Of a stretch of DNA of 64,000 bases, positions 9,925-19,189 are shown piece by piece. The stretch comes from Algicola sagamiensis DSM 14643 (lineage in GTDB: Bacteria; Pseudomonadota; Gammaproteobacteria; Enterobacterales; Alteromonadaceae). The DNA lies in the NCBI RefSeq assembly GCF_000374485.1, contig NZ_KB894493.1, positions 186,001 to 250,000 of the forward strand, written 5' to 3'. Position numbers and translations under genes: made by a program. The notes beneath the pieces were generated by a model. That model was not told where the DNA came from. It made no database searches and was given only the letters and a program-made list of their open reading frames with translations. Within the stretch, counting starts at the first letter, position 1. The number at the start of each line of letters is the position of its first letter.

Positions 9925-10302
9925 TTGACCTCCGAGTTTTGATATAAAAGATGATTGGATTTACATAAGGAACAGATTAAAAGATTTTGATGTAAAAAAA
10001 ATTGAGTCATATTCAAAAAAATTAATAAAAAAGAAAAGATTGGGAAATAACTGAACAATGTTCAGCATACTGGGCAAACAAACATCGTTTTCAATCCGGC
10101 TGAACAATGAATGAAGCATCAGAAATTAAGAATAAATTCCTAATATTATGAATTTACTCGGAATTTCTGCGGGATTATACAGTAAAAAAGGGAAGTTTGG
10201 ACCGAATTTATTTACAAAAATCGGTAGAAGTCAACCTAAGAACGATCAAACTATGGCGGCGCCTAAAAAAACACCTGCTTTTCAGTAAAAAATCAACAGA
10301 CT
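9925..10302. other. AT-rich intergenic region upstream of the LuxC/E operon
   Basis: This 378-base stretch contains no convincing gene. It is very A+T rich, with one perfect palindrome and a matching half-site described separately, and is the likely promoter region of the minus-strand LuxC/E operon. Confidence 0.5.
10051..10109. promoter_or_regulatory. Palindromic operator candidate with a downstream half-site
   Basis: CTGAACA-A-TGTTCAG at 10051-10065 is a perfect 7-1-7 inverted repeat. A second copy of its left part, CTGAACAATG, lies at 10100-10109. The spacing resembles two sites for a dimeric repressor (for example TetR type) and lies about 130-185 bases upstream of the LuxC/E operon start. 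No regulator gene is adjacent. Confidence 0.45.
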
Positions 10303-10767
10303 TTAATATCGAATTCCCCAACGTCGGTATGCATAACAAAGCACCCAAGCAGGACCGATAAGTAAAAAGAAGATATCTTTGAGAAAGGAGGGTTTTTTAC
10401 CTTCAATATGGTGACCGATAAATTGAAATATCCATGCAATGACGAAGGTAATCACGGACAACCATAGAATATTGACGCCAAGGAATTGCTCTAACCAAAA
10501 ACAAAACAAAATGATAAGCATGCTTAAACACCCCATCCCAAGCGCAACACGAGGCGAAAGAAAAAAGTAAAAGACGAGGACAGGCAGCGTCATCAAGATA
10601 CTCCAGTTTAACGAAGCATTCCAAGGCGTAGGGAGGCTCCAAAAAATGCCAATCACAGTTGCATAAATGATTGGCACAGCCACAAAGTGGATTTTTTTAT
10701 TGGTTGGATTTTGATGGCTTTGAGCGTACTCTTCGAACCATTCATCAAGTGTTTTCATCTGCATCAT
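10303..10767 (-). CDS. Mpo1-like/DUF962 membrane protein (2-hydroxy fatty acid dioxygenase family)
   Basis: A roughly 154-residue protein with the family signature: an N-terminal EWFEEYAQSHQNPTNKKIH segment, four hydrophobic helices, and the C-terminal QFIGHHIEGKKP motif whose histidines bind iron in yeast Mpo1. Yeast Mpo1 cleaves 2-hydroxy fatty acids by alpha-oxidation, giving aldehyde or acid one carbon shorter; the bacterial role is less certain. The ATG at 10767 is preceded by GAGGG at good spacing, whereas the longer frame to 10806 has no such site. It lies on the same strand, 379 bases upstream of the LuxC/E operon. Confidence 0.85.
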   Translation of the reverse strand: MMQMKTLDEWFEEYAQSHQNPTNKKIHFVAVPIIYATVIGIFWSLPTPWNASLNWSILMTLPVLVFYFFLSPRVALGMGCLSMLIILFCFWLEQFLGVNILWLSVITFVIAWIFQFIGHHIEGKKPSFLKDIFFLLIGPAWVLCYAYRRWGIRY

Positions 10768-10826
10768 ACCGACCCTCAAGGTGGATTGGAAAGCAGACTC
10801 AATCACCGGAAAATAATGATTTTTCG

Positions 10827-11243
10827 TTAACTAACTTCCTGCCAAAGCTTTTCATCTTCAAAAACTTGATATAAACGCTCTGCACTGGCAATCAGATATT
10901 GTGCATATTCTATCTGTGCTTTTGTTTTTTGAGGTGCACGAAGTAGGTTTTCTGCATTCATCTGCCAACGAAATGAAAATGCTCGCATTGCTTCTCGAGC
11001 GTTTACCGCTGCACTGAGTGCAAAATGATCAGAAGGCACATCTCCGGTGATCACCCAAAGCTGCTCATTTGTTGTTGTTTTTAACTGCCACACCGCAACC
11101 ATTGGTGCCAAATAACGTGAATTTTGTGGCGAAACCTCATTGGAAATCAGTCCTTTGGATGCCAGATATTTATTCGCATTTTGAAATTCCTTTCTTACCC
11201 ATTCACTGAATTCATTTGGGGACTTTTGCAGTGTTTCTGTCAT
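10827..11243 (-). CDS. DUF4826 family protein
   Basis: A 138-residue soluble protein rich in charged and aromatic residues, with WVITGDVPSDHF and the conserved-looking REAMRAFSFRWQMNAENL helix. It resembles the DUF4826 family found mainly in Alteromonadales and relatives, whose function is unknown. No signal peptide or membrane segment. It lies 59 bases upstream of the Mpo1-like gene on the same strand and may share its transcript. Confidence 0.75.
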   Translation of the reverse strand: MTETLQKSPNEFSEWVRKEFQNANKYLASKGLISNEVSPQNSRYLAPMVAVWQLKTTTNEQLWVITGDVPSDHFALSAAVNAREAMRAFSFRWQMNAENLLRAPQKTKAQIEYAQYLIASAERLYQVFEDEKLWQEVS

Positions 11244-11529
11244 ATTTACTACTCATTTCATCTCATTGAGTACCATACTCTAAAAGGGAATTCAGACGGT
11301 ATCAAGCATTTATTCACATGAGGGGAGAATGTGCGCTTTTTACTGGTAATACCAGTTGGCAATCATGTGAAGTGCTGGCGGAATGAAAGTGATAGTGTTA
11401 CATTTCCGAGGCCAATACGGATAGCGAGTAAGCCTGGCTTTCGCTTAGGTCTGCAACTTTTGATGGAAATATAAAGAAAGATAAACAGACCCTACAATAA
11501 AAAATACAAATGAATTGGAGGCGATCATA

Positions 11530-12573
11530 GTGGCAGTGTTTAATCAGAAAGATTTCGATAACCATGAGCAGGTCCTATTTTGTTCTGACGATGCATCCGG
11601 TCTAAAAGCAATCATTGCGGTGCATAGTACAAAACTGGGTCCGGCGGTCGGTGGGTGCCGACTCTGGAATTATGCCAGTGATGAAGATGCGCTGGAAGAT
11701 GTACTGCGTTTATCTCGCGGGATGACATACAAAAATGCGATTACGGGATTACCATTTGGTGGTGGAAAGTCAGTCATCATCGGGGATGCTAAAACGATCA
11801 AATCAGACGAACTCTTCCGCGCATTTGGCCGATTTATTCACTCCCTCGGCGGCCGTTATATCAGCGCAGAAGATGTCAATATCACCACTGGCGACATCAT
11901 GGTTGTCAATCAAGAGACACCATATGTAACTGGCTTGGAAGGTAAAAGTGGTAACCCTGCCCCATTCACTGCCCTTGGAACCTATTTAGGGATGAAAGCA
12001 GCAGCAAAGCATAAGCTGGGTACAGAAAGCCTGAAAGACGTTCGAATTGCGATTCAGGGACTGGGTAATGTGGGGCATTATTTATGTGATCGACTCCACA
12101 ATGAAGGCGCAAAACTCATTGTCACGGATATCAATGAAGGCGCAATCAAACGTTGTGTTGAAGAATATGGTGCCGAAGCCGTTGCCTTAGATGACATTTA
12201 TAGCCAAGAAGCAGATATCTACGCACCATGTGCGCTTGGTGCCACAATTAATGATCATACCATTGAACAACTCAAAGTGTCGATTGTTGCGGGTTGTGCA
12301 AATAACCAGCTTGCAGAAAGCCGTCATGGCCAGGCGCTGCTCGATCAAGGTATTCTTTATGCACCAGATTATGTGATTAACGCAGGTGGCATCATTAACG
12401 TTTCTTTTGAGTCTGTCCCTGGTGGTTATGATGCAGAGAAATCTACAGAAAAAGTCAACGAAATCTATCATACGCTTACAGAAATTTTCCAACGTTCAGC
12501 ATCAACGGGGCGACCAACCAATGTAGTTGCGGATGAACTTGCCCTTGAAATTTTACAAAATGGTGGCAAGTAA
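11530..12573 (+). CDS. Leucine (branched-chain amino acid) dehydrogenase
   Basis: This 347-residue NAD-dependent enzyme deaminates leucine, valine and isoleucine to 2-oxo acids. It has the catalytic-lysine region GLPFGGGKSVI near residue 75 and the dinucleotide fold motif QGLGNVGHYL near residue 180, followed by VTDINEGA. A GTG at 11530 is chosen because GGAGG lies 8 bases upstream; the resulting MAVFNQKDFDNHEQ start matches marine gammaproteobacterial homologues. A TTG at 11515 in the same frame would precede the ribosome site and is unlikely. It is followed by a hairpin terminator and appears monocistronic. Confidence 0.94.
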   Translation: MAVFNQKDFDNHEQVLFCSDDASGLKAIIAVHSTKLGPAVGGCRLWNYASDEDALEDVLRLSRGMTYKNAITGLPFGGGKSVIIGDAKTIKSDELFRAFGRFIHSLGGRYISAEDVNITTGDIMVVNQETPYVTGLEGKSGNPAPFTALGTYLGMKAAAKHKLGTESLKDVRIAIQGLGNVGHYLCDRLHNEGAKLIVTDINEGAIKRCVEEYGAEAVALDDIYSQEADIYAPCALGATINDHTIEQLKVSIVAGCANNQLAESRHGQALLDQGILYAPDYVINAGGIINVSFESVPGGYDAEKSTEKVNEIYHTLTEIFQRSASTGRPTNVVADELALEILQNGGK

Positions 12574-12605
12574 GCCTCACACATCACACGATTTTTCATC
12601 AATAG

Positions 12606-12635
12606 AAAGAGCCAGAAATACGATGGCTCTTTTAT
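12606..12635 (+). terminator. Terminator after leucine dehydrogenase
   Basis: Inverted repeat AAAGAGCCA / TGGCTCTTT with a 9-base loop, ending in T residues, 33 bases after the stop codon. Confidence 0.75.
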
Positions 12636-12796
12636 AACCATTTTACTTCTCAATTGTATCCCCATCACGATAACTCAGACGATTTGATGGTCGACCACGA
12701 CCCTAAAAAAGGAAACTTATTTACATTCCATTAAAGTATATTTAAAATCGGTTGTTATTTAGACGATTTGATTATTAATATAGAGTGTGGAGTTAT

Positions 12797-13213
12797 ATGG
12801 AGAAGTTCATCTACAAGGCTGTCATTTTGGTCGTTATCATTACATCCAGTTTGATCTACAAAAAGGCCACTGCATTTTCTATTGATGGAAAGTGGATATT
12901 TAATGAGTCCCTGACAACACAGGCATTGCTCAAAAACAGAACCTTGACGAATAAAGATAAAAAAGAGCTTTTTGAACTTTATTCCGGTTCCAGCATTGAG
13001 TTTAAAAATGGTGCTTTTAAAACTAGAGTAAAAGGACATGTCGACTCACATCATTACCGTGTCGTCAATCAAGATAGTGACTCAATGACAATCGGATATT
13101 TAGGCGGGGGGTTGACACAAGACAAAGATATTGAAATCCATGAAGTCGATCAAGGTTGTCTATATCTGGAATCCGTCTTTAACGGATTGAAGCTCTACTA
13201 CTGTAAGACATGA
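12797..13213 (+). CDS. Hypothetical small exported protein
   Basis: A 138-residue protein of unknown function. It has a basic start (MEKFIYK), a hydrophobic segment IYKAVILVVIITSSLIY and a probable signal-peptide or anchor boundary at KKATAFS. The mature part is about 115 residues, with a WIFNESLT strand, a Gly-rich LGGGLT turn and two late cysteines (GCLYLE and YYCKT) that could pair. ATG 12797 follows GGAG four bases upstream; a GTG at 12785 would add four residues. It converges on the peroxiredoxin gene across a shared hairpin. Confidence 0.6.
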   Translation: MEKFIYKAVILVVIITSSLIYKKATAFSIDGKWIFNESLTTQALLKNRTLTNKDKKELFELYSGSSIEFKNGAFKTRVKGHVDSHHYRVVNQDSDSMTIGYLGGGLTQDKDIEIHEVDQGCLYLESVFNGLKLYYCKT

Positions 13214-13217
13214 AATT

Positions 13218-13243
13218 GAAGCCGCTCATCAAGCAGCGGCTTC
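13218..13243. terminator. Bidirectional hairpin between convergent genes
   Basis: Perfect 9-base stem GAAGCCGCT / AGCGGCTTC with an 8-base loop, between the exported-protein gene (plus) and the peroxiredoxin gene (minus). T-runs are weak on both sides. Confidence 0.65.
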
Positions 13244-13257
13244 GAATCTGAAAAAGC

Positions 13258-13863
13258 TTACAGCTTGTCCGCATTTTCAGAAAGGTATGCAGCAACGCCT
13301 TCTGGGCTTGCATTCATGCCTTTGTCGCCTTCGTTCCAGCCTGCTGGGCAAACTTCACCGTGCTCCTGATGGAACGCAAGCGCGTCAACCATACGTAGCA
13401 TTTCGTCAACATTACGACCAAGTGGTAAATCGTTGACAACTTGGTGACGGACCATACCTTGTTCATCGATAAGGAATGAGCCACGGAAAGCAACACCTGC
13501 TTCTGGATGTTCAACATCGAATGCTTGGCAGATTTCGTGTTTCACGTCAGCAACAAGTGTATATTGAACTTGACCAATACCACCATCGTTAACAGACGTG
13601 TTACGCCATGCGTTATGGCTAAACTGGGAGTCAATTGAGACACCAATCACTTCAACACCACGCTTTTTGAATTCTTCAAATCTCTTATCAAAAGCGATAA
13701 GTTCCGAAGGACAAACAAATGTGAAATCAAGTGGGTAGAAGAAGATCACTGCCTTCTTACCCTCGATAGCATGGCTCAAGTTATAGTTATCAACAATCTC
13801 GCCAGAACCTAGAACAGCAGCGGCAGTAAAATCAGGTGCCTTGCGGCCAACTAATACGCTCAT
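13258..13863 (-). CDS. Typical 2-Cys peroxiredoxin (AhpC/Prx1 type)
   Basis: A 201-residue thiol peroxidase that reduces H2O2 and organic peroxides. The peroxidatic cysteine is in FYPLDFTFVCPSEL and the resolving cysteine is in HGEVCPAGW near the C-terminus, so it is a typical dimeric 2-Cys enzyme. The reductase is not encoded nearby. ATG 13863 is chosen because GGAG lies 6 bases upstream; the ATG at 13875 overlaps that ribosome site and would add only four residues. Confidence 0.94.
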   Translation of the reverse strand: MSVLVGRKAPDFTAAAVLGSGEIVDNYNLSHAIEGKKAVIFFYPLDFTFVCPSELIAFDKRFEEFKKRGVEVIGVSIDSQFSHNAWRNTSVNDGGIGQVQYTLVADVKHEICQAFDVEHPEAGVAFRGSFLIDEQGMVRHQVVNDLPLGRNVDEMLRMVDALAFHQEHGEVCPAGWNEGDKGMNASPEGVAAYLSENADKL

Positions 13864-14007
13864 GAATTTCTCCATTGATGGTTTTATTATCTTGCCTCAA
13901 GACTCAGGGCGTGTTTAGCGAAAAATATCCATCAAAGCGACATTCATAAAAGATAAACATACCCTAAGATCGCGAGTCTCACGCAGGAATTATATAGGTC
14001 AGATTAA

Positions 14008-14052
14008 AAAAACCAAGGGGACAAACCAAGAATATTTTCGGTTTGTCCCCTT
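14008..14052 (-). terminator. Terminator after the chemotaxis receptor
   Basis: A 13-base perfect stem (AAGGGGACAAACC and its complement, 14015-14027 and 14040-14052) followed on the minus strand by GG and seven T. It lies downstream of the gene ending at 14116. Confidence 0.9.
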
Positions 14053-14115
14053 CAGTATTCATCACCAAGGATAAACGAGCAAAAAACCAGCAAACCTTTG
14101 GCGTATCAGAGCATT

Positions 14116-15018
14116 TTAAGACCACATGTTAGATTGATCTTGTAATTCCTCTCCTAATTCAACATTACGTGAAACATCATCAATGGTTCGTCTGGTATCG
14201 TCGACTAGGTTTTCCATATTAGAAACAATTTCAGAAGATGAACCCAGTTGCATTCTGATCTGATCAATCGTTTGCTCAACAGATTGAGAGCTTGCTTTCG
14301 CCATCCCAACAAGTGAGTCAAGTTGTTCTGATGTCACATCAGCTATTTCAACACTTTTATCAATCAGCTCCTGAACTTCTTTTTGTTTAAGAATGATAGA
14401 GCCTGAAATATCCATAATTTTTTTCATTTCAGTCTGGATCTGATCAGCAGACCCATTCGCTGTATTTGCCAAAGAACGGACTTCATCTGCGACAACCGCG
14501 AACCCTCTACCATGTTCACCTGCCCTAGCTGCCTCAATTGCTGCATTCAGTGCAAGTAAATTTGTCTGCTCCGCAATCCCTTTAATTGCTTCAACAAGGT
14601 GGTCAATGTTTTTACTGTTTTCATCAAGACTGGAAAGTAAGTCGGTAAACTCAGAAATAAATTGCGCTGAGGCTTTAATATTTTCAACCAGGCTTGCTAA
14701 CTGCTCTATACAATCCTCACTCGTACTCGCGGTTTCCGAAGCGGATTCGAATGAGCTTTCAGAGATTGACTGTATCTCCTGCGATTGATCGATAAAGTGT
14801 CGTACAAGATCAAAACTATGCTCAATTGTACCTAATTTTTTGGTAATCGAATCATTTACATCTCTGGCAAGGCTTGCTATCTCACTGATTTTCATCTCGG
14901 GCTGATCTTCACGAAACTTATCATAAGATTCAGCTTTATCTCGCAACATTTGTAGCTCATCCCTATCTATCAATAACTTACCTTCAGGGAGCTTAGGTTT
15001 TAATAAGTCGCCAAACAT
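14116..15018 (-). CDS. Soluble methyl-accepting chemotaxis-type signalling protein
   Basis: A 300-residue protein almost entirely helical coiled coil with no membrane segment and no HAMP domain. The conserved receptor tip, which contacts CheW/CheA, is clear around residues 145-180 ([16 protein letters not shown], then [12 protein letters not shown]). The first 60 residues are charged and may be a small input or dimerisation region. It should act in the cytoplasm as an array-associated receptor; the signal is unknown. It is shorter than most receptors and ends soon after the signalling hairpin's second arm. A strong terminator follows. Confidence 0.9.
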   Translation of the reverse strand: MFGDLLKPKLPEGKLLIDRDELQMLRDKAESYDKFREDQPEMKISEIASLARDVNDSITKKLGTIEHSFDLVRHFIDQSQEIQSISESSFESASETASTSEDCIEQLASLVENIKASAQFISEFTDLLSSLDENSKNIDHLVEAIKGIAEQTNLLALNAAIEAARAGEHGRGFAVVADEVRSLANTANGSADQIQTEMKKIMDISGSIILKQKEVQELIDKSVEIADVTSEQLDSLVGMAKASSQSVEQTIDQIRMQLGSSSEIVSNMENLVDDTRRTIDDVSRNVELGEELQDQSNMWS

Positions 15019-15223
15019 AACTTAGCTTTTCCTTATTTATTCATGAAAGGTCAGAATGAATTGATTCACTCAACCAATTTGCCTTTGGTCTTGAGCAACA
15101 GAGACTTCTTTACTAAAAGGTAGCCGTATTCATAAGCTGCTTCTGATTTAACATAGACAAAATTAAGCCATTCGACAAAGTTTTGGGGCAGAACAATAAA
15201 ACAATTCGTACATAAAGAAGTGT

Positions 15224-15340
15224 AAAAAGAAAGGGGACATTGCCCCTTTCTCTCTCGTCGTGTATCACAAAAAATCATGATATGGTGTCATTCAGGTGCC
15301 TAATTTCCGTACTCAGCATCCTGAAAATTGTTTAGCGACG
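15224..15340 (-). ncRNA. Candidate small RNA with its own promoter and terminator
   Basis: On the minus strand a perfect -10 hexamer TATAAT (15352-15347) precedes about 115 bases that end in an 8-base stem GAAAGGGG / CCCCTTTC (15229-15250) with a T-run (15228-15224). A second weak stem (TATCA / TGATA) lies inside. The -35 is poor. A 70-residue reading frame spans the hairpin but looks non-coding. No known family is recognised. The rest of the 15019-15578 gap carries no gene. Confidence 0.4.
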
Positions 15341-15578
15341 AAGAAAATTATAAAGATAAAATGTCACTAAACAATCATAAAACTGTGTTTCCATAATGTG
15401 GATTAATGCATAACCAACTGATCTATATGCATTTAATAATATTTCCAAACTTAGAATACAACTATTTCTTACGACGGTGTAAGATATCTCACACATTTAA
15501 TTCCGAGGATTTCCTCTCTTTTGGAAAGTTCATACTTTTTATAGTGTCGAAAACTTCATGTAAAATGCGATAACGATT

Positions 15579-17084
15579 ATGAAATTTGGATCAGAAACAA
15601 TTGTCATGCTCATCGCCTATATGGCAGTCATCTTTGCTGTAGGCTATTGGGCTTATAAAAAAACGGATAATCTGAGTGATTACATTTTAGGTGGCAGAAA
15701 ATTAGGGCCTGGTGTGACCGCACTGAGTGTCGGTGCATCAGATATGAGTGGTTGGCTATTGCTTGGTTTACCTGGCGCAATCTACCTTTCAGGTTTAGGT
15801 GAAATCTGGATTGGAATTGGTTTGGTCATCGGTGCATACCTCAACTGGTTGCTCGTCGCCAAGAGACTCCGTATTCATACGGAGCAAGCGAACAATGCAC
15901 TCACGCTCCCAGAATACTTCGGGGTTCGCTTCAAAGATAATGCAAATATCATTCGTTTAACCTCTGCGGTTATTATTCTTGTATTCTTTACAGTTTATGT
16001 TGCCTCAGGTCTTGTAAGCGGTGCGAAATTATTCCAACAAGTGTTCCAAATGGATTATTACATTGCACTATTCTCCGGTGCTGCGGTGATCATTGCCTAC
16101 ACATGCTTTGGTGGATTTCTTGCCGTCAGCTGGACTGACTTTATCCAAGGCTGTTTAATGCTTCTTGCACTATTAATTGTGCCGATTGTTGCATTCAATG
16201 CACTTGGTGGCGTTGACCCAACAACGGAAGTTGTTCAGAACATCAACCCTCAGTTTAACGCACTTGCTGAAGGGCTGCCTTTGATTGGCATTGTATCAGC
16301 AATGGCCTGGGGCTTAGGTTACTTTGGTCAACCACATATTCTTTCCCGTTTTATGGCAATCGAATCTGCAGATCATGTCCCTACAGCAAGACGTGTGGCA
16401 ATGGGATGGATGATCATGTCTCTCATTGGTGCCATCGGCGTTGGTTATGCCGGTATTGCCTATTTTGCTGATGCACCGCTTGGCAAAGATCAGACAGAAA
16501 CCGTCTTCCTTCACCTCGTCAGTGCCTTACTCAACCCTTGGGTTGCTGGATTACTCATTGCCGCAATTATGTCTGCAATCATGAGTACCATCGACTCCCA
16601 GTTACTTGTTTGTTCAAGTGTCATGGTTGAAGATATCTACAAATCAACGAGTAAGAAAAAACCAACTGAGCAGCAGCTTGTCTGGTTGAGCCGTCTATCA
16701 CTTGTTATTGTTGGCGCCATCGCCATTGTCATCGCGCTAGATAAAGACAGTTCAATCCTTAAACTTGTGAGTCATGCATGGGCTGGATTTGGATGTGCAT
16801 TCGGACCTGTCATCTTACTTTCTCTATATTGGTCTAAGCTTACTAAGTCAGCTGCGGTTGCCGCAATGATCACTGGTGGAGCAACTGTTCTCGTATGGAT
16901 CATGATCCAAAGTGGCGTATTTGGCCCAATCGAGAAAGAGAGTTTCTTAAACATTTATGCAATGGTACCAGGATTCATTCTTTCAACAATAGTTGCTGTA
17001 GTGGTTTCACTAATTGAAGATACAAGTGAATATGACGAGATTTTTCAAGATCTTAGTCTAAACAACAAAACATCTTCGATTTAA
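15579..17084 (+). CDS. putP: Sodium/proline symporter
   Basis: A 501-residue member of the sodium:solute symporter family, with about 13 membrane helices. The PutP signature GASDMSGWLLLGLPGAIY lies around residues 51-68, and a Ser/Thr-rich AAIMSAIMSTIDSQLLV stretch near residue 330 is typical of the sodium site. It imports proline with Na+ across the inner membrane. No putA is adjacent. The long AT-rich upstream gap probably carries its promoter. Confidence 0.94.
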   Translation: MKFGSETIVMLIAYMAVIFAVGYWAYKKTDNLSDYILGGRKLGPGVTALSVGASDMSGWLLLGLPGAIYLSGLGEIWIGIGLVIGAYLNWLLVAKRLRIHTEQANNALTLPEYFGVRFKDNANIIRLTSAVIILVFFTVYVASGLVSGAKLFQQVFQMDYYIALFSGAAVIIAYTCFGGFLAVSWTDFIQGCLMLLALLIVPIVAFNALGGVDPTTEVVQNINPQFNALAEGLPLIGIVSAMAWGLGYFGQPHILSRFMAIESADHVPTARRVAMGWMIMSLIGAIGVGYAGIAYFADAPLGKDQTETVFLHLVSALLNPWVAGLLIAAIMSAIMSTIDSQLLVCSSVMVEDIYKSTSKKKPTEQQLVWLSRLSLVIVGAIAIVIALDKDSSILKLVSHAWAGFGCAFGPVILLSLYWSKLTKSAAVAAMITGGATVLVWIMIQSGVFGPIEKESFLNIYAMVPGFILSTIVAVVVSLIEDTSEYDEIFQDLSLNNKTSSI

Positions 17085-17173
17085 ACAGTGACAAGTTTGG
17101 AAATCTTCCGCTAGCCTTAAGAAAGACGTTTGAGTAAATAGATGAATGAATCACTGAAACAGGATCTCACTCT

Positions 17174-18400
17174 ATGTATTTTTACGCCGCTCGTCAGCCG
17201 ATATTAGATGCTGAAAAGTCCTTATATGGCTATGAGTTATTGTTTCGGGATAGTTTGGTAAATGTATTCCCAGATATAGACGAAGATGAGGCTACCTCTC
17301 GTATGATCGAAGGTAGCCAGTTCACTCTTGGTATTGACGACTTTACTGGCTCAAAACCTGCGTTTATCAACTTTACGCTGGATACTATTCTAAAGAAGTA
17401 CCCTTTTATGCTCTCTCATGAGCATCTTGTCGTAGAGATCCTTGAAACCGTCCAACCCGGCAAACGGCTTTTAGAAGAGGTCAAGGAACTCAAAGAAAGT
17501 GGTTATATGCTGGCGCTAGATGACTACGAGCATAAATCTGTGTGGAAACATTTTTTCCCTTACATTGATATCATCAAAATAGATGTACAGGTGTCTACTC
17601 GCGAAGACATTGAGTTTTTGAAAAAAGAAATTGAACCCTTTCCACAAATCAAGTTGCTTGCAGAAAAAGTCGAAACGAATGAGCAGTTTCAAGAAGCAGT
17701 TGAACTCGGCTTTACTTATTTTCAAGGATTTTTCTTCTCCAAACCAGAAGTTGTTAAAAGTAAAGCGCTGTCACCTGCTCAAATGACGCTGGCTGAGCTT
17801 CTTTATGAAACCTCAAAAACAGAACCCGACCTCCCGTCAATCACAAAGATCTTCGAGCGAGATGTCAATCTCTCATATAAATTGCTGCGTTATTCAAACT
17901 CTTCCATTTTTAGAAGACGCGCAGAGATCTCAACCATCAAACAGGCACTCATTGTGCTTGGGCAAAAAGAATTAAAACGCTTCTTATCCGTTTTATTCAC
18001 CGCACAGGTATCAACCGATAAACCAGCAGAACTCATGCGTCTATCCATGACAAGAGCGAAGTTTTCAGAGGGGTTATCTGAACTGATGGCACCAAATGAA
18101 GATTCCTCGAAAGCATTCTTGACCGGACTGCTCTCTCTCATTGATGCAATTTTAGATGAATCGATTGAGAATATTATGGAGCGGCTCCCTTTGGCAGACG
18201 ATATCAAAGATGCTCTTGTGAAAGGGGAAGGCAAACTCGCAGAATTGATTGAGTTGATTATTGTCTACGAGAAAGCAGAGTGGGATGCAGCCAACACATT
18301 GATCGAAAAATTGTCATTGGATAAAGAGAAAGTCCCTGACGTTTATCATGATGCAGCGCAGTGGGCAAACCAGCAAATGCAAGCTTTAGGTGAAGAGTAG
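17174..18400 (+). CDS. EAL-HDOD (YuxH-type) signalling protein with degenerate EAL
   Basis: A 408-residue cytosolic protein. Residues about 1-195 are an EAL-type fold: ELLFR at 21-25 replaces EALLR, ALDDYEH replaces the catalytic DDFGTG loop, but KIDV and QGFFFSKPE remain. Residues about 200-390 form an HDOD domain (KIFERDVNLSYKLLRYSNS). Such proteins generally bind signals or partners rather than hydrolyse cyclic-di-GMP; the altered metal ligands support that here. It ends 10 bases from a convergent binding-protein gene. Confidence 0.88.
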   Translation: MYFYAARQPILDAEKSLYGYELLFRDSLVNVFPDIDEDEATSRMIEGSQFTLGIDDFTGSKPAFINFTLDTILKKYPFMLSHEHLVVEILETVQPGKRLLEEVKELKESGYMLALDDYEHKSVWKHFFPYIDIIKIDVQVSTREDIEFLKKEIEPFPQIKLLAEKVETNEQFQEAVELGFTYFQGFFFSKPEVVKSKALSPAQMTLAELLYETSKTEPDLPSITKIFERDVNLSYKLLRYSNSSIFRRRAEISTIKQALIVLGQKELKRFLSVLFTAQVSTDKPAELMRLSMTRAKFSEGLSELMAPNEDSSKAFLTGLLSLIDAILDESIENIMERLPLADDIKDALVKGEGKLAELIELIIVYEKAEWDAANTLIEKLSLDKEKVPDVYHDAAQWANQQMQALGEE

Positions 18401-18409
18401 TACCCACAC

Positions 18410-19189
18410 TTATTGGCTCTCCTTAGGCTTTTGATAATCGCCTGATTGATGATCTTGTAGCATTTTCTTAAGCTTTCCTGTGTCCTTTAACTGTTTTAGC
18501 CCTCGATTAAAGGCTTCAAGCAATTGTTCCGCATTGGGGATCTTTTTTGAAAACAACAAATGGTGTGTTGTTCGCATAATTGGTCTGTGGTGATAGGTAA
18601 ACTGTTTTTGTATCTCTTCGGGGTATAAGCTGATATACATCTGACCAATTGCCAGTTCCTGCGGGTATATCTGCGTTCTTCCCTTGAGAAGCAACTCAAA
18701 GTTTTGCTTTTCTGTCGCGACACGCTCCACCATCAGGTGTTTCTCTTTCACAGCTTTGTCGAACTCTGGTCCATATGTAAAACCGAGCACTGCACCAATA
18801 CGTATATGTTTTAAATCTTCAATTGTTTTCCATTCAAATGGGTATGACTTCAAATGAAAAAAAACTTTCTCATTTTCAAGCAAAATATCGCTATATAAAA
18901 AATGCTTCATGCGCTCTTCAGTCGGTATCCACATTGAGGTCGCATCATATTTTCCTGCCAGAGTTTGCTGGTAAGCCCGCTTCCATGTCATCCATTCATA
19001 ACGTGGCTTGATCCCTTGAGAAAGAAAAGCCTGTGTCAGTATATGTCCAATCACACCAAAGTGATGATACTCTTTTGCAATAAAAGGTTTTGCCTCATCA
19101 TTTGCGAGTACAACCTGTTTCTCCGCTCCGAGAGCGAATGTCGTTTGCAGAAAACAGCAGCCCAACAGGATGTTTGTATATTGGTTCAT
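18410..19189 (-). CDS. Periplasmic solute-binding protein, family 3 type, without transporter
   Basis: A 259-residue protein with an N-terminal signal segment (LLGCCFLQTTFALGAEK). The family-3 (PF00497-like) binding fold runs from VVLANDEAKPF to about residue 245, with typical AYQQTLAGKYDATS and IGAVLGFTYGPEF segments. Classical members feed polar amino acids to ABC importers, but no permease or ATPase is nearby, so it may be an orphan sensor or scavenger. It is one of several such proteins in this window. Confidence 0.8.
   Translation of the reverse strand: MNQYTNILLGCCFLQTTFALGAEKQVVLANDEAKPFIAKEYHHFGVIGHILTQAFLSQGIKPRYEWMTWKRAYQQTLAGKYDATSMWIPTEERMKHFLYSDILLENEKVFFHLKSYPFEWKTIEDLKHIRIGAVLGFTYGPEFDKAVKEKHLMVERVATEKQNFELLLKGRTQIYPQELAIGQMYISLYPEEIQKQFTYHHRPIMRTTHHLLFSKKIPNAEQLLEAFNRGLKQLKDTGKLKKMLQDHQSGDYQKPKESQ

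Noticed and set aside
15066-15278. Minus-strand frame of 70 residues downstream of the putP region
   Set aside because: It contains the whole candidate terminator hairpin, has no ribosome site and no protein-like pattern; the small-RNA reading fits better.
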